Shown here piece by piece: positions 20,083 to 30,634 of a stretch of 64,000 nucleotides of DNA (position 1 is the first letter of the stretch; each line of letters opens with the position of its first letter). The notes beneath the pieces are model-generated. The model was not told where the DNA came from. It did not search any database and saw only the letters and a list, made by a program, of their open reading frames with translations. The translations under genes were made by a program, and so were the position numbers. Source of the DNA: Limoniibacter endophyticus (GTDB lineage Bacteria > Pseudomonadota > Alphaproteobacteria > Rhizobiales > Rhizobiaceae); assembly GCF_014652835.1 (NCBI RefSeq), contig NZ_BMZO01000003.1:310001-374000 (forward strand), read 5' to 3'.

Positions 20083-21510
20083 ATGCGCTTGAAGCCCCAG
20101 TCTTTTTCTTCTCGATTTCTAATATTGCTGACGAGTGCAGTCTTGCTGGTCCCCGTTCCGACCACGATTTCGCACGCGCAAGAGACGCCGCAGCCGCAAA
20201 TCACGCAAAGCCAACCAGGCGCAGAGCGCACGGAAGTTGAAACCTTTACGCTGGAAAACGGGCTGACTATCGTCGTGCTTCCGGACAAGCGCATTCCCTT
20301 CGTCACGCATATGCTTTGGTACAAGGTCGGCAGCGCCGACGAGCCGAAGGGTAAATCCGGAATCGCCCATTTCTTCGAGCATCTCATGTTCAAGGGCACG
20401 ACAAATCACAAGGCTGGCGAGTTCTCGCAGACTGTTTCGGCAGCAGGTGGGAGTGAAAACGCCTTCACTTCGACTGATTATACGGCCTATTACCAGATCG
20501 TGCCGCCGCAGCATCTGAAGACCATGATGGAATTCGAGGCCGACCGGATGCGCAATCTTGTGCTTTCAGACGAGGTGGTGGACACAGAACGCAGCGTCAT
20601 TCTTGAAGAGCGCCGTATGCGCGTTGACAATAATCCGAGTGCCGTGCTGGGTGAGGAAGTCTCGGCCACGTTGTTCCAGAACCATCCCTATCGCATTCCG
20701 ATCATCGGATGGATGCAAGAGATCGAGCAGCTCAACCGTGAGGATGCGATTGCATTCTATAATCGCTATTACGAGCCGAACAATGCGACGCTCGTCGTCG
20801 CCGGCGATGTCGATCCGCAGGAAGTGCTGAAGCTTGCCGAGGAAACTTATGGCAAGATCGCCAAGGGACCGGAAATCGGACCGCGCCTGCGCCCCAGTGA
20901 GCCGCAGCAGGACACCCGCCGTACCGTGACGATGCGCGATGATCGTATCACCACCCCAAGCTTCTCGACCAGTTGGATCGTTCCAGCGGCATTGAAAGCC
21001 GAGAATGGCGAGGCTGAGGCGCTCGATCTTCTGGCGGAAATCCTTGGTGGCGGAACCTTGAGCCGCTTGCAGAAGAAGCTCGTGGTCGAGGATCAGACTG
21101 CAAGTTCGGCAGGTGCCAGCTATGACGGCCTCAACCTTGATTACGGTACCTTCTCCGTCAACGCGACGCCGCGCGGGGAGGAAAGCGTCGAGGCGATGGA
21201 AAAGCAGGTTCAGGCGGAAGTTGAACGCATCATCGAAAGCGGCCCTACGCAGGAGGAGCTTGAAGCAGCCAAGACGCGCTTCACGCGCGGCATGGTCTTT
21301 GCGCGTGACAGCCAGATCGGCATGGCCAACACTATGGGGCTGATCTATTCGATCGGCGGCAATGCTGACGACTTCTTCGGCTGGACAGATCGCGTAAAGA
21401 AGATAACGGCTGCCCAGGTTCAGGCAGTCGCCAGGAAATATCTCGATTACGACCGGTCCGTCACGGCTTACCTGCTTCCCAAACCCGCAGAAGAGAAGGC
21501 GCAGAACTGA
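20083..21510 (+). CDS. M16 family zinc peptidase, catalytic subunit, exported
   Basis: 475 residues from the ATG at 20083. A signal peptide runs to about residue 32 (hydrophobic LILLTSAVLLVPVPTTI, then SHAQ), so the protein should be periplasmic. The inverted zinc motif HFFEH is at residues 96-100, and the later glutamate-containing region follows, so this copy is catalytically complete. The C-terminal half lacks a second active site, as in M16B enzymes. Its stop overlaps the ATG of the next gene (TGATG), which encodes a motif-less homologue. The pair probably forms a heterodimeric clamp that degrades peptides. Confidence 0.9.
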   Translation: MRLKPQSFSSRFLILLTSAVLLVPVPTTISHAQETPQPQITQSQPGAERTEVETFTLENGLTIVVLPDKRIPFVTHMLWYKVGSADEPKGKSGIAHFFEHLMFKGTTNHKAGEFSQTVSAAGGSENAFTSTDYTAYYQIVPPQHLKTMMEFEADRMRNLVLSDEVVDTERSVILEERRMRVDNNPSAVLGEEVSATLFQNHPYRIPIIGWMQEIEQLNREDAIAFYNRYYEPNNATLVVAGDVDPQEVLKLAEETYGKIAKGPEIGPRLRPSEPQQDTRRTVTMRDDRITTPSFSTSWIVPAALKAENGEAEALDLLAEILGGGTLSRLQKKLVVEDQTASSAGASYDGLNLDYGTFSVNATPRGEESVEAMEKQVQAEVERIIESGPTQEELEAAKTRFTRGMVFARDSQIGMANTMGLIYSIGGNADDFFGWTDRVKKITAAQVQAVARKYLDYDRSVTAYLLPKPAEEKAQN

Positions 21511-22877
21511 TGATCCATATCAAAAGCCTGTCGAAATTCGAGCGGATGTTTGCAATGAAATCCGAGACCGTCTCCCGTTTCTTCCGTGCAGCAGTTCTGC
21601 CGGCCCTTCTCCTGACGCCCCTCGCTGCCCATGCGCAGGTGAAGCCTGTAGAGATTGAATCCTCCAAGGGTGTGAAGGCCTATCTGGTTGAGGATTACAC
21701 GTTACCGATGGTGACCATCCGCTTCTCGATGGATGGTGGCCAGGCGCAAGACCCGAAAGGCAAGGAAGGTCTCGTTTCTTTGATGACCTCGACGCTTGAT
21801 GAAGGCGCGGGCGATCTCGATCGCGAGGCATTTGTCGAGGCGCTCGATAAGGCTGGAGCCGATATAAGCTTCAGTGCTGGCCAGGATACGATTTCGGGCA
21901 GTATGCGTTTCCTTACCGAGAAGCAAGTGGAGGCAACCGATCTTCTGACCAAGGCCGTGAACGCACCACGCTTTGATGAGGTGCCCGTCGAGCGCGTGCG
22001 TGGACTCACGATAGAACGTCTGCGCGCGCAGAGTCGGGATCCGCAATATCTCGCCCAGATCAAATGGCAGGAAGCCTTTTTTGGCGACCATCCCTACGCT
22101 ATCCCGACGACCGAGGAGACGATCCTGCGTGTCACGCGCGACGATCTGCGTCAGGCGCACAAGAAGATGTTTGCCCGCGATAAACTCTATGTCGGCATTG
22201 TCGGGGCGATTGATCAGGAGGGCGCCAAACGCCTGCTTGACCGCGTGTTCGGTGATCTTCCGGAAAAGAGCCAATTGACGCCTGTTCCGGAAGTGAAGGG
22301 CAAGTATGATCAGACTGTTCATCAGGTCTATCCGTTGCCGCAGACCAGTATCATGCTCTCCTATCCGGCCGATAACAGCGATGATCCAAAAATAGAGCTG
22401 ACGCAGGCTCTACTGACGCAGATACTCGGCGGCGACATGAATTCGCGCCTTTTTGTGGAAGTGAGAGAGAAACGCGGCTTGGCCTATGGCGCGAACATGG
22501 GCAGCCAGTTTCTCGATCATTTTGCAGGCACTGTCGTTACAACCGCAACAAAGTCGGAAAGCGCGAGCGAGGCGCTTGAAGTCATCGAAGCGGAGATCGG
22601 GCGCGCAGTCAAAGATGGGGTGACGGAGGCCGAACTGGCCAGCGCGAAGACCTATCTTGCGGGGTCGATCCCGATCAGCCGCTTTTCCTCGTCGAGCGCC
22701 ATTGCCTCCACACTCGTAGACATCCAACGCGATGAACTGGGGATCGATTTCTTCGATTCCAGGTTTGAACCATTGCTGAACTCGATCACCAGAGAAGAGG
22801 TCAACGCCATGGGAAAACGTCTCTTTTCGACCAAGCCTGCAATCCTCTTGATCGGACCTGAGAACGGTAAGTCATGA
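21510..22877 (+). CDS. M16 family peptidase-like protein, non-catalytic partner
   Basis: 455 residues if the coupled ATG at 21510 is used. An ATG at 21555 (MKSETVSRFFRAA) gives a cleaner signal peptide ending LAAHAQ and may be the true start. The fold matches M16, but the HxxEH motif is replaced by LVSLMTSTLDEG, so no zinc can be bound. The Arg/Tyr-containing segment VREKRGLAYGANMG, used in substrate binding by M16B partner subunits, is kept. This arrangement of an active and an inactive gene side by side is known for bacterial M16B heterodimers. The gene overlaps the patatin gene by four bases (ATGA). Confidence 0.88.
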   Translation: MIHIKSLSKFERMFAMKSETVSRFFRAAVLPALLLTPLAAHAQVKPVEIESSKGVKAYLVEDYTLPMVTIRFSMDGGQAQDPKGKEGLVSLMTSTLDEGAGDLDREAFVEALDKAGADISFSAGQDTISGSMRFLTEKQVEATDLLTKAVNAPRFDEVPVERVRGLTIERLRAQSRDPQYLAQIKWQEAFFGDHPYAIPTTEETILRVTRDDLRQAHKKMFARDKLYVGIVGAIDQEGAKRLLDRVFGDLPEKSQLTPVPEVKGKYDQTVHQVYPLPQTSIMLSYPADNSDDPKIELTQALLTQILGGDMNSRLFVEVREKRGLAYGANMGSQFLDHFAGTVVTTATKSESASEALEVIEAEIGRAVKDGVTEAELASAKTYLAGSIPISRFSSSSAIASTLVDIQRDELGIDFFDSRFEPLLNSITREEVNAMGKRLFSTKPAILLIGPENGKS

Positions 22878-23758
22878 CACCTGACGCCGCGCTCTCCTCG
22901 AAGCCGCAGACGAGCGGGCCTCGTTTCGCCCTGGCGCTGGGCGGGGGAGGGGCGCGCGGTCTCGCCCATGTGCATGCCATTGATACGCTGAATGAGTTGG
23001 GTATCAAGCCGGTTGGACTCGCCGGCTCCTCCATAGGCTCGATCATGGCGGCAGGCATGGCCTCCGGTATGACAGGGCAGGACATCGCAGCTTACGCCCG
23101 CGGTGTCCTCTCCAAAAAGGGGGAGGTCGCCAGCCGCATGTGGAAGGCCCGCACCAGCGGCTTTGGCCTGCGCTTCACGCAGTTCAACATCGAGCGCATT
23201 GTCGATGCCTTCCTGCCCGATGCCATTCCGACCAGGTTCGAAGACTTGCAAATCCCGTTGAAAGTGACGGCGATAGATTTCTATGGCAATCGTCTTGTTG
23301 TCATGGAGGACGGCGATCTGCGCTCTGCAATTGCGGCATCGTCCGCTATCCCGGCCGTCTTTTCACCGGTGCGTCGCAACGGGCGCGTTCTGATCGATGG
23401 CGGTTTTTACAACCCGGTGCCGTTCGATCTTTTGCAGGAGGATGCCGATATCGTCATCGCGGTCGATGTTGTGGGCTCGCCTGTTCCCCCGGAAGATCCG
23501 AAAGCTGCCAGAAAACTGCCGAACTCGATCGAGCTTATGTTCGGAACCAGCCAGTTGATGATGCAGTCGATTATCAGCACCAAACTGGAACGCAATCCGC
23601 CGCAGGTCCTGATCCGCCCGCCCGTTTCGCAATACCGCGTCCTGGATTTCCTGAAGGCAGACCTGATTTTGGAAGAAACCGCTTCATTGAAGGATAATCT
23701 CAAGCGGGAGATTGAGAAAGCGGTCAAGCTCTACGAAGCGCGGGACGCAAGCGTCTGA
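22874..23758 (+). CDS. Patatin-like phospholipase (RssA-type)
   Basis: 294 residues. The oxyanion loop LGGGGARG is at 22-29, the nucleophile elbow GSSIG at 51-55 (Ser53), and the catalytic aspartate in DGG at 175-177, so the Ser-Asp dyad is complete. Family members hydrolyse acyl esters of phospholipids at the membrane; the specific substrate is unknown. There is no signal peptide, so it is probably cytoplasmic or inner-membrane associated. It is translationally coupled to the M16 pair by an ATGA overlap, making a three-gene operon of two exported peptidase subunits and a lipase. Confidence 0.9.
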   Translation: MTPDAALSSKPQTSGPRFALALGGGGARGLAHVHAIDTLNELGIKPVGLAGSSIGSIMAAGMASGMTGQDIAAYARGVLSKKGEVASRMWKARTSGFGLRFTQFNIERIVDAFLPDAIPTRFEDLQIPLKVTAIDFYGNRLVVMEDGDLRSAIAASSAIPAVFSPVRRNGRVLIDGGFYNPVPFDLLQEDADIVIAVDVVGSPVPPEDPKAARKLPNSIELMFGTSQLMMQSIISTKLERNPPQVLIRPPVSQYRVLDFLKADLILEETASLKDNLKREIEKAVKLYEARDASV

Positions 23759-23765
23759 ACGACGT

Positions 23766-23993
23766 CTATCGCTTCCGTAGTTCAGGATGCGCCTCAAGTT
23801 CACGCTTGAAGGAGACTTCAACGTCTGCATAAGGCTCCTGACGCGCGACGCTCCAATATTTCAGTTCGTCGATCGGGATGGCCTGGCCAGTAATGGCGCA
23901 GCGTACAAAGCTGCCCGGTGAGATGACCTGAAAATCCGCGTCCATGTAGCGCAGTTTTGCTTCCTTACCGCCGGAGCCGTCGAAAATATTCAT
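23766..23993 (-). CDS. DUF2093 family small protein
   Basis: 75 residues. The central segment ADFQVISPGSFVRCAITGQA and IPIDELKYWSVARQEPY are typical of the alphaproteobacterial DUF2093 family, whose function is unknown. A single cysteine and no membrane span are present. It lies convergent to the patatin gene, 7 bases from its stop, and upstream of mutL on the same strand in the opposite order (mutL ends about 90 bases downstream of nothing else). Confidence 0.8.
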   Translation of the reverse strand: MNIFDGSGGKEAKLRYMDADFQVISPGSFVRCAITGQAIPIDELKYWSVARQEPYADVEVSFKRELEAHPELRKR

Positions 23994-24082
23994 CTTTCAT
24001 GCCTTCATACGATGCAAAGTCGCATCCTGATCTCTTTGCCGGACAGGATAACGGCTATGAGCGCCAAAGTATAGCAAGCCAT

Positions 24083-25951
24083 TCAACGCCGCCCAAACAG
24101 CCGCTCAATATCGCTCAGTCTCAGCTCGATATAGGTCGGGCGGCCATGGTTGCATGTGCCGGACCCCGGCGTAGCTTCCATCTGGCGCAGGAGCGCATTC
24201 ATTTCCTCTGCTCGCAAACGGCGACCCGAGCGAACCGAGCCATGGCATGCCATAGTCGCGGCGATCGCATCGATGCGCTCCTTCAGCGTATCGGCGGTGT
24301 CGTTGTCGGCAATCTCGTCGGCAAGGTCCCGCACCAGCTGTGAGACATCCGTCTCGCCGAGAATGGCGGGCGTCTCGCGAACGGCGATTGCGCCAGGACC
24401 AAATCGCTCAACGCCAAGACCAAAGCGGGCCAAAGTCTCGGAATGCGTTGCCAGTCGCTCGGCGTCGTCCGCCGGCAGATCAACGATTTCCGGTATGAGC
24501 AGCATCTGGGACGCAAGCGGTCGAGAATGCAGCGCATTTTTCAATGCTTCATATACGAGCCGTTCGTGCGCCGCATGCTGATCGACGATGACCAGCGAAT
24601 CCTCAGTTTGCGCAACGATGTAATTTTCATGCACCTGCGCGCGCGCCGCACCCAATGGCTTTGTCAGGAGATCGTTTGAGACCGGCGTTTCATTTGCGCG
24701 TGCATCGGCGCTCGCAGCACCGATTTCCAGTGCCGCCTGGAGAGGTGCGCGCGTGTCAAACGGTGCCTGGGATGGAGCAGAAAATCCGCCGGCCGGTGAA
24801 AGGCTGGCGCGGTAGAGCTCCAAAGCGCCAGCCTGTGCCTGCGAAGGGCGTGCCTCGTAGCTATAGGAGGACGGATGGTAGCCTCTGCTTTCCGGCGTCG
24901 CGCCGCCGGGACGGAAAGCAGCCGCCATCGCGTCTGCCGCCGAGGTCGCGGGGCGGATACCCGCCTGTGCCAGAACCTGCCGCAAGCCGCCGACAATCAA
25001 TGCGCGCACGCCTCCTGGATCGCGGAAGCGAACATCCGCTTTAGCGGGATGCACGTTGACATCGACATAAGCCGGGTCAAGCTCGATAAAGAGAGCGGCG
25101 ATTGCGTGCCTGTCTCGCGGCAGTACGTCCATATAGGCGCCGCGGATGGCGGATGCGATCATCTTGTCGCGAACGGGACGCCCGTTGACATAGACATATT
25201 GCTGCAACGCATTGGCGCGGCTGTGCGAAGGAAGAGAAATATGACCGAATAGGCGGACATCGTTGCGTTCTGCATCGACCGGAAGGGCATTGTCGGTAAA
25301 ATCTTTGCCCATGATCTGCGCAACCCGTTGCAACTGCCCGTCGGCATCGCGCGAGAAACCTGGCAGATCGAGCATGTTGCGATCGGGGCCGGATACCTGG
25401 AAGCGCACATGCGGAAAGGCGATGGCGATACGCCGGACCACTTCGGTGATCGCCGCCGTCTCGGCACGTTCCGTTTTCATGAATTTCAGCCGGGCAGGTG
25501 TGGCGAAGAAAAGATCGCGCACCTCGACCATTGTGCCGCGATTACCCGGTGCGGGGCGGGTGTCCGACACCCTGCCGCCATCGACGCCGATCTCGTAGGC
25601 GTTATCGGCGTCTGCCGTACGCGAGCGCAGGGTCAGCCGCGAAACAGAGCCGATCGAGGGAAGCGCTTCGCCGCGGAAGCCGAGAGAACGTATGTCATGA
25701 ATGTCATCGGAGAGCTTGGAGGTGCAATGGCGAGAAATCGCCAGTGCCAATTCGTCTTCGGGCACGCCGTGACCATTATCGGTGACACGCAACAGCGACA
25801 GGCCGCCTCCAGCAGTGACGACTTCGATGCGCGTTGCTCCTGCGTCAAGCGCGTTCTCGACAAGTTCCTTCACGACGCTTGCCGGACGTTCGATGACTTC
25901 GCCGGCTGCGATCTGGTTGACGACGGTTTCTGAGAGCTGACGAATGGCCAT
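24083..25951 (-). CDS. mutL: DNA mismatch repair protein MutL, endonuclease type
   Basis: 622 residues. The N-terminal GHKL ATPase domain is complete: [20 protein letters not shown], then [17 protein letters not shown] and [12 protein letters not shown] low-complexity linker rich in Ala, Ser and Pro follows at about residues 340-430. The C-terminal domain holds [12 protein letters not shown], which fits the DQHA(X)2E(X)4E nickase motif, together with ACHGSVRSG and CNHGRPT metal-site motifs. MutL should therefore nick DNA itself, as expected in bacteria lacking MutH. It couples MutS mismatch recognition to strand removal. The gene appears to be transcribed alone. Confidence 0.97.
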   Translation of the reverse strand: MAIRQLSETVVNQIAAGEVIERPASVVKELVENALDAGATRIEVVTAGGGLSLLRVTDNGHGVPEDELALAISRHCTSKLSDDIHDIRSLGFRGEALPSIGSVSRLTLRSRTADADNAYEIGVDGGRVSDTRPAPGNRGTMVEVRDLFFATPARLKFMKTERAETAAITEVVRRIAIAFPHVRFQVSGPDRNMLDLPGFSRDADGQLQRVAQIMGKDFTDNALPVDAERNDVRLFGHISLPSHSRANALQQYVYVNGRPVRDKMIASAIRGAYMDVLPRDRHAIAALFIELDPAYVDVNVHPAKADVRFRDPGGVRALIVGGLRQVLAQAGIRPATSAADAMAAAFRPGGATPESRGYHPSSYSYEARPSQAQAGALELYRASLSPAGGFSAPSQAPFDTRAPLQAALEIGAASADARANETPVSNDLLTKPLGAARAQVHENYIVAQTEDSLVIVDQHAAHERLVYEALKNALHSRPLASQMLLIPEIVDLPADDAERLATHSETLARFGLGVERFGPGAIAVRETPAILGETDVSQLVRDLADEIADNDTADTLKERIDAIAATMACHGSVRSGRRLRAEEMNALLRQMEATPGSGTCNHGRPTYIELRLSDIERLFGRR

Positions 25952-26013
25952 GGCTTTTTCTAGCGCATTAGAGAGCTTAGAGAAATCTCCGGTCGATGGC
26001 CATCAACCGGTTT

Positions 26014-28131
26014 TCACACAGTCAGCGTCATCTTGCTGCGTGAACTGCGGCCTTCGAGCCATGCGCTGAACAGGTCCGCCGACATGGGTTGTGCAATGCC
26101 GTAGCCCTGAACCGCGGGGCAGCCGAGGGTCATCAGCATGTCCATCTCTGCCTGCGTTTCTGCGCCTTCCGCAACGAGACCTATGCCGAGATCGGAGGAG
26201 AGATCGACAAGCGCCTTGACGACGCTGCAATTACGCTTGCTTTCGTGAATGTTGCGGATGAACTGGCGGTCGATCTTGATCCGGTCTATCCCCTCCGGGT
26301 CGATATGCGTAAGCGACGCATATCCAGTGCCGAAATCATCGAGCTCCAGGTGGATGCCGCGTGCACGCAAATCGGTCAGCTTGTTTATCATGCCGTTTTG
26401 CAGGTCGTCCAGAATGACCGATTCGACGATCTCGATGGAGAGCAGATGCGGTGGCAAGCCGTGCCGGGCCAGTGTGTCGAGGATGAAATCGCTAAAGCTG
26501 GCGCAGTTGATTTCGGATTCAGAGACGTTGACGGCAAGTCGCCCGAAGGGAATGCCTGCCTTGTACCATGATGCCGCCTGCTCGATTGCCTTCTCTGTCA
26601 GGATTTGGCCGATTGCCGGCATGAGACCGGCTTTCTCCGCGGTGGGCAGAAAGTCGCCCGGCGACATTAGTCCGCGTTGCTCGTCAGGCCAGCGTGCGAG
26701 CGCTTCCACACCGCAGAGTTCGCCGTTCTTGAGATTGACCTGCGGCTGGAAGTAAGACGCGAAGGCGCGCTCGTGAATGGCCCCCCGTAGCTCCTTCTCC
26801 AATTGTTGCTGGCGATCCACCGCCTGGCGAAGATCGGTCGAGAAGAAGCGGAACGTGCCGCGTGACGATTTCTTTGCCGAGTAGAGCGCCAGATCCGCGC
26901 TGGCCATCAGATCATCGAGACCCTTGGCATCGAGCGGGAAAAGCGCCACGCCAGCGCTTGCTCCGGGAAGGATGGTTTGATTGCGATCAACGATGGGCTT
27001 ACTGATCTGCGCCAGCACGCGGCCGATCATGTTGGAGACATTGCTAAGCTTCTCAGCTTCCGAAAAGATGAGGACGAACTCGTCCCCGCCAAGCCGGACG
27101 CATAGATCATTGCCTCTTGTTGTGGTGCGGATGCGTCTTGCCACTTCTGAAAGCACATGATCGCCGGCCGCGTGGCCATGTTGATCATTGATCTGCTTGA
27201 AATGATCGAGATCCAGGTGCACGAGCGCTAGCTGAGTTCCGCGTCGCTGCACGTTTGCAAGCATGCTGGAGAACTGCTCCTTGAGGAACGTGCGATTGTG
27301 CAGTCCCGTCAGTCCGTCATGACTGGCGAGATAGGCCATGGAACTACGCGCCTGTAGCAGTTCCTTCGTGTGTCGCTCCATGACGCGCATCATGGGGCGG
27401 AAGACGAGCAGGCCGATCAGAATGAGCATGACGATGGTGCCGCCATAAAGAAACCGGTTCAGCGTCAGCATGTTTTCGATGCGTTGTTCGAAATCCGTCG
27501 CCAGCATCTGCTGGAGCGCAGCATAGCCGTAAAGCGTCTGGCTGGCGATCGTATCGTCCAGCGCCGCCAGGCCCGAATTGGCGAGATACCGCGAATCGTT
27601 AGCGAGCGCCGATTGCGTATAGCTCACGAAGCGATGAGCGTTCGCCGCCAGATTCAACGTGAAATGATCGAGATGAATCGGATCGGAAAAAAGAATAGTG
27701 TTCAGGGAGTTTTCGCCATGGCGAATTGTTGATTCTGCACCTGTGAGCTTGAGGATCTGGTCATAGTTCTTTTCGAAGTCGATAGTGGCACTATGAAGCG
27801 CATTGATTGCAGCCGGCAGGGTTTCTACGCTTCCTTGCTGCGCATTGAAGGCCAAGATGACAATACGCTGTGACAAGGCCTTCTGCGAACTGGCCAGAGT
27901 ATGCAGCGACTGATCGCGATGCTGTTCGGCTATCAGTTGTTGCAGAAGGATATAAGAGGCGGTCACAACAACCGCGATGACGCCGAGGCCCAACCAGAAC
28001 GCTACGCGCACTATCTGCGGCAAAGCGGTGTCTGTGGGGGCTGCACGTTTGTACGAGAGCCATTGGTTTATAGGCGGCATCAAACGCACTCTTTGCAGGT
28101 GTGTGAAGGCTGACGCCTCCATGTTCCTCAC
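26014..28131 (-). CDS. Membrane GGDEF-EAL cyclic-di-GMP signalling protein
   Basis: 705 residues from a GTG; an ATG three codons later is equally possible. Membrane spans lie at about residues 42-66 and 227-246 and enclose a helical periplasmic sensor domain of ~160 residues. The diguanylate cyclase domain carries an intact GGDEF at 348-352, and the phosphodiesterase domain begins with EAL at 476-478 (GVEALARW), followed by the usual conserved acidic motifs (ELDDFGTGYASL). Both activities look preserved, so the balance is probably set by the sensor. No partner genes are adjacent; mutL follows and glutaryl-CoA dehydrogenase is divergent. Confidence 0.92.
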   Translation of the reverse strand: MRNMEASAFTHLQRVRLMPPINQWLSYKRAAPTDTALPQIVRVAFWLGLGVIAVVVTASYILLQQLIAEQHRDQSLHTLASSQKALSQRIVILAFNAQQGSVETLPAAINALHSATIDFEKNYDQILKLTGAESTIRHGENSLNTILFSDPIHLDHFTLNLAANAHRFVSYTQSALANDSRYLANSGLAALDDTIASQTLYGYAALQQMLATDFEQRIENMLTLNRFLYGGTIVMLILIGLLVFRPMMRVMERHTKELLQARSSMAYLASHDGLTGLHNRTFLKEQFSSMLANVQRRGTQLALVHLDLDHFKQINDQHGHAAGDHVLSEVARRIRTTTRGNDLCVRLGGDEFVLIFSEAEKLSNVSNMIGRVLAQISKPIVDRNQTILPGASAGVALFPLDAKGLDDLMASADLALYSAKKSSRGTFRFFSTDLRQAVDRQQQLEKELRGAIHERAFASYFQPQVNLKNGELCGVEALARWPDEQRGLMSPGDFLPTAEKAGLMPAIGQILTEKAIEQAASWYKAGIPFGRLAVNVSESEINCASFSDFILDTLARHGLPPHLLSIEIVESVILDDLQNGMINKLTDLRARGIHLELDDFGTGYASLTHIDPEGIDRIKIDRQFIRNIHESKRNCSVVKALVDLSSDLGIGLVAEGAETQAEMDMLMTLGCPAVQGYGIAQPMSADLFSAWLEGRSSRSKMTLTV

Positions 28132-28340
28132 TTTCCTTCGGCAGTTCTTAATAAAGGTTCACCGTGGAATAAGGAGAGGCATATAAGTGACATGCGAATA
28201 TGCACTATGGTTATCACTTATTAAAATGAGACGCAGCTCGCTCTCCCGCTTTATGGTGGGCACGAAATGGCGATATGCTTACACATGAAGCATCCACGGC
28301 CTGCCGGAAGGGCAGGTTTGAGGGAGCCTGAGAAGACGGG

Positions 28341-29555
28341 ATGAAGATCATGGATATGAAGGCCGCACCGAAATCCACCGCTAGCTTCGTTTGGGACGAT
28401 CCCCTGCTGCTTGAAGAACAACTGGGCGAAGACGAGCGCATGATGCGCGATGCCGCCCGCGCCTTCGCGCAGGATAAACTCGCGCCGCGTATAGAGCACG
28501 CCTACATGGAAGAGCATTCCGATCCAGAAATCTTCCGAGAAATGGGCGCTGCCGGGATGCTCGGCGTTCCAATTCCGGAAGAATATGGCGGTGTGGGTTC
28601 GTCCTATGTCGCCTATGGCCTCGTTGCACGCGAAATTGAACGGATCGATTCCGGCTATCGCTCGATGATGAGCGTTCAGTCCTCGCTCGTCATGTATCCG
28701 ATCTACGCCTATGGCTCGGAAGAGCAGAAGCACAAATATCTGCCGAAGCTCGCTTCGGGTGAATATATCGGTTGCTTCGGCCTGACGGAACCAGACGCGG
28801 GTTCTGATCCTGCCGGGATGAAGACGCGCGCCGTCAAGATTGATGGCGGCTACAAGATTTCGGGTTCGAAGATCTGGATCTCCAACTCGCCTATCGCGGA
28901 TGTTTTCGTCGTGTGGGCGAAATCTGCCGCGCATGACAATCAGATCCGTGGCTTCATCCTGGAAAAGGGGATGAAGGGCCTATCCGCACCGAAGCTTGGC
29001 GGCAAGTTGTCGCTACGTGCATCAATTACTGGCGAAATAGTCATGGACGGCGTGGAAGTCGGCGAGGAAGCTCTGCTTCCGAACGTGTCCGGTCTCAAGG
29101 GGCCATTCGGCTGCCTCAACCGCGCACGTTACGGCATTTCCTGGGGCGTGCTCGGCGCGGCGGAAGATTGCTGGCACCGCGCCCGCCAGTACGGCCTTGA
29201 CCGCAAGCAGTTCAACAAGCCGCTTGCAGGGATGCAGCTCTACCAAAAGAAGCTTGCCGATATGATGACCGAAATCACGCTCGGCTTGCAGGCTTCGCTG
29301 CGCGTCGGTCGCCTTTTCGACGAAGGCAAGATGGCGCCTGAAATGGTTTCGCTCGTCAAGCGCAACAATTGTGGCAAGGCGCTCGACATTGCACGGCAGG
29401 CACGCGACATGCATGGCGGCAACGGCATCCAGATCGAATACCACGTCATGCGTCACGCGCAGAATCTGGAGACGGTCAACACTTATGAAGGCACGCACGA
29501 TGTGCACGCGCTGATCCTGGGTCGCGCCCAAACCGGCCTGCAGGCGTTCTTCTGA
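28341..29555 (+). CDS. gcdH: Glutaryl-CoA dehydrogenase (acyl-CoA dehydrogenase family)
   Basis: 404 residues. [14 protein letters not shown] contains the substrate-binding arginine region, and [16 protein letters not shown] contains the catalytic glutamate in exactly the context found in glutaryl-CoA dehydrogenases. [18 protein letters not shown] and [19 protein letters not shown] are FAD-binding segments. The enzyme oxidises and decarboxylates glutaryl-CoA to crotonyl-CoA in lysine and tryptophan breakdown. It stands alone here, divergent from the GGDEF-EAL gene, and is followed by a strong terminator. A second ATG nine bases downstream is an alternative start. Confidence 0.9.
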   Translation: MKIMDMKAAPKSTASFVWDDPLLLEEQLGEDERMMRDAARAFAQDKLAPRIEHAYMEEHSDPEIFREMGAAGMLGVPIPEEYGGVGSSYVAYGLVAREIERIDSGYRSMMSVQSSLVMYPIYAYGSEEQKHKYLPKLASGEYIGCFGLTEPDAGSDPAGMKTRAVKIDGGYKISGSKIWISNSPIADVFVVWAKSAAHDNQIRGFILEKGMKGLSAPKLGGKLSLRASITGEIVMDGVEVGEEALLPNVSGLKGPFGCLNRARYGISWGVLGAAEDCWHRARQYGLDRKQFNKPLAGMQLYQKKLADMMTEITLGLQASLRVGRLFDEGKMAPEMVSLVKRNNCGKALDIARQARDMHGGNGIQIEYHVMRHAQNLETVNTYEGTHDVHALILGRAQTGLQAFF

Positions 29556-29576
29556 TATTTTAAAGCCAACTGAAGG

Positions 29577-29602
29577 AGCCGGTCTGTTGAGACCGGCTTT
29601 TT
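29577..29602 (+). terminator. Rho-independent terminator of gcdH
   Basis: A perfect 9-bp stem AGCCGGTCT / AGACCGGCT with a GTTG loop is followed by TTTT. It lies 22 bases past the gcdH stop, between two convergent genes. Confidence 0.92.
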
Positions 29603-29604
29603 CG

Positions 29605-30633
29605 TCAGGGAAAACGCCGCCTTTGCGCCCGCGCGATCGTCTCCCCCACGATTCGTTCCGCTATGCCTGCCGGATCGAACCGAAGGCAGATGTCGAGCAC
29701 GACGCAATGCGTGAGAAACGCCTGCGCGGCTTTCGAACCTGAACGCATCCGGGCTGCATCTTTCGCGGTCGTCACTGCGATCAATCCGCGGCGTTCCAGC
29801 GTTTCGCCGAGCTCGGCGATTTCGGTATCCGTAAAGCCGTGATGATCGGGAAAACTGTCGGCTTGAACAAGATCGGCGCCGCATTCCTTCACCGTTTCGA
29901 AGAATTTTGGCGGATGGCCGATGCCTGCAAAGGCAAGAACGCGCTTACCTGCGATAGATTCTGCATTCATCGGCTCGACAAAGGCGTGATAGACAGGTTT
30001 TGCCGCCCGCGCCGCCATTCGTATGAGGGCCGTTGCGCCATCGCCCTTGCCGGTCACCATTAACGCGTCTGTGAAGCGCATCTGCGTTGATAGCGAAGCG
30101 CGCAAGGGACCGGCGGGAAGAACCTTGCCATTGCCGATGCCGCGGACGGCATCGACGACCTGCAGCGCATAGTCGATATGGATGCGTGCGCTTTGGAAGC
30201 CATCATCCATGATGGCAAAGTCGCACCCCCGCGCCAGCAGGCGTTGTGCGCCGGCGTGGCGATCGCGGGAAACGCAAACGATGCCATGTTCGGCGAGCAG
30301 AAGCGGTTCGTCGCCCACATGGCGCGCGAGATCCCGCCCAGGTTTGACGATATGCGGCAAAGCACCCACCGTTCCGCCATGGCCGCGCGTCAGGAAACCC
30401 GGGTTGAGGCCTCGTGCTTTAGCGGCTTTGGCTATCTCTACTGCGACAGGGGTCTTGCCCGTACCGCCGACGGTGAAATTTCCAACGCAAATTACCGGGA
30501 TTGGCACGGGTAGGCGTGGCGCCTGCACCATGCGGCGACGGGCGACCGCGTCGTAGGCAAGGGCGGCAGGCGTAAGCGCAAGCGCTTTCCAGCTGCGTTC
30601 TTCCCACCAGAAATCCGGTGCGTTTCCGACCAT
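29605..30633 (-). CDS. lpxK: Tetraacyldisaccharide 4'-kinase
   Basis: 342 residues. The Walker A-like loop is VGNFTVGGTGKTPVAVEIA near residue 55, and DDGFQSARIHID is the conserved LpxK motif. An N-terminal hydrophobic region (FWWEERSWKALALTPAALAY) anchors it to the inner membrane. It phosphorylates the 4' position of the lipid A disaccharide to give lipid IVA. It is the last gene of the envelope operon, one base after the waaA stop. Confidence 0.95.
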   Translation of the reverse strand: MVGNAPDFWWEERSWKALALTPAALAYDAVARRRMVQAPRLPVPIPVICVGNFTVGGTGKTPVAVEIAKAAKARGLNPGFLTRGHGGTVGALPHIVKPGRDLARHVGDEPLLLAEHGIVCVSRDRHAGAQRLLARGCDFAIMDDGFQSARIHIDYALQVVDAVRGIGNGKVLPAGPLRASLSTQMRFTDALMVTGKGDGATALIRMAARAAKPVYHAFVEPMNAESIAGKRVLAFAGIGHPPKFFETVKECGADLVQADSFPDHHGFTDTEIAELGETLERRGLIAVTTAKDAARMRSGSKAAQAFLTHCVVLDICLRFDPAGIAERIVGETIARAQRRRFP

Positions 30634-30634
30634 C

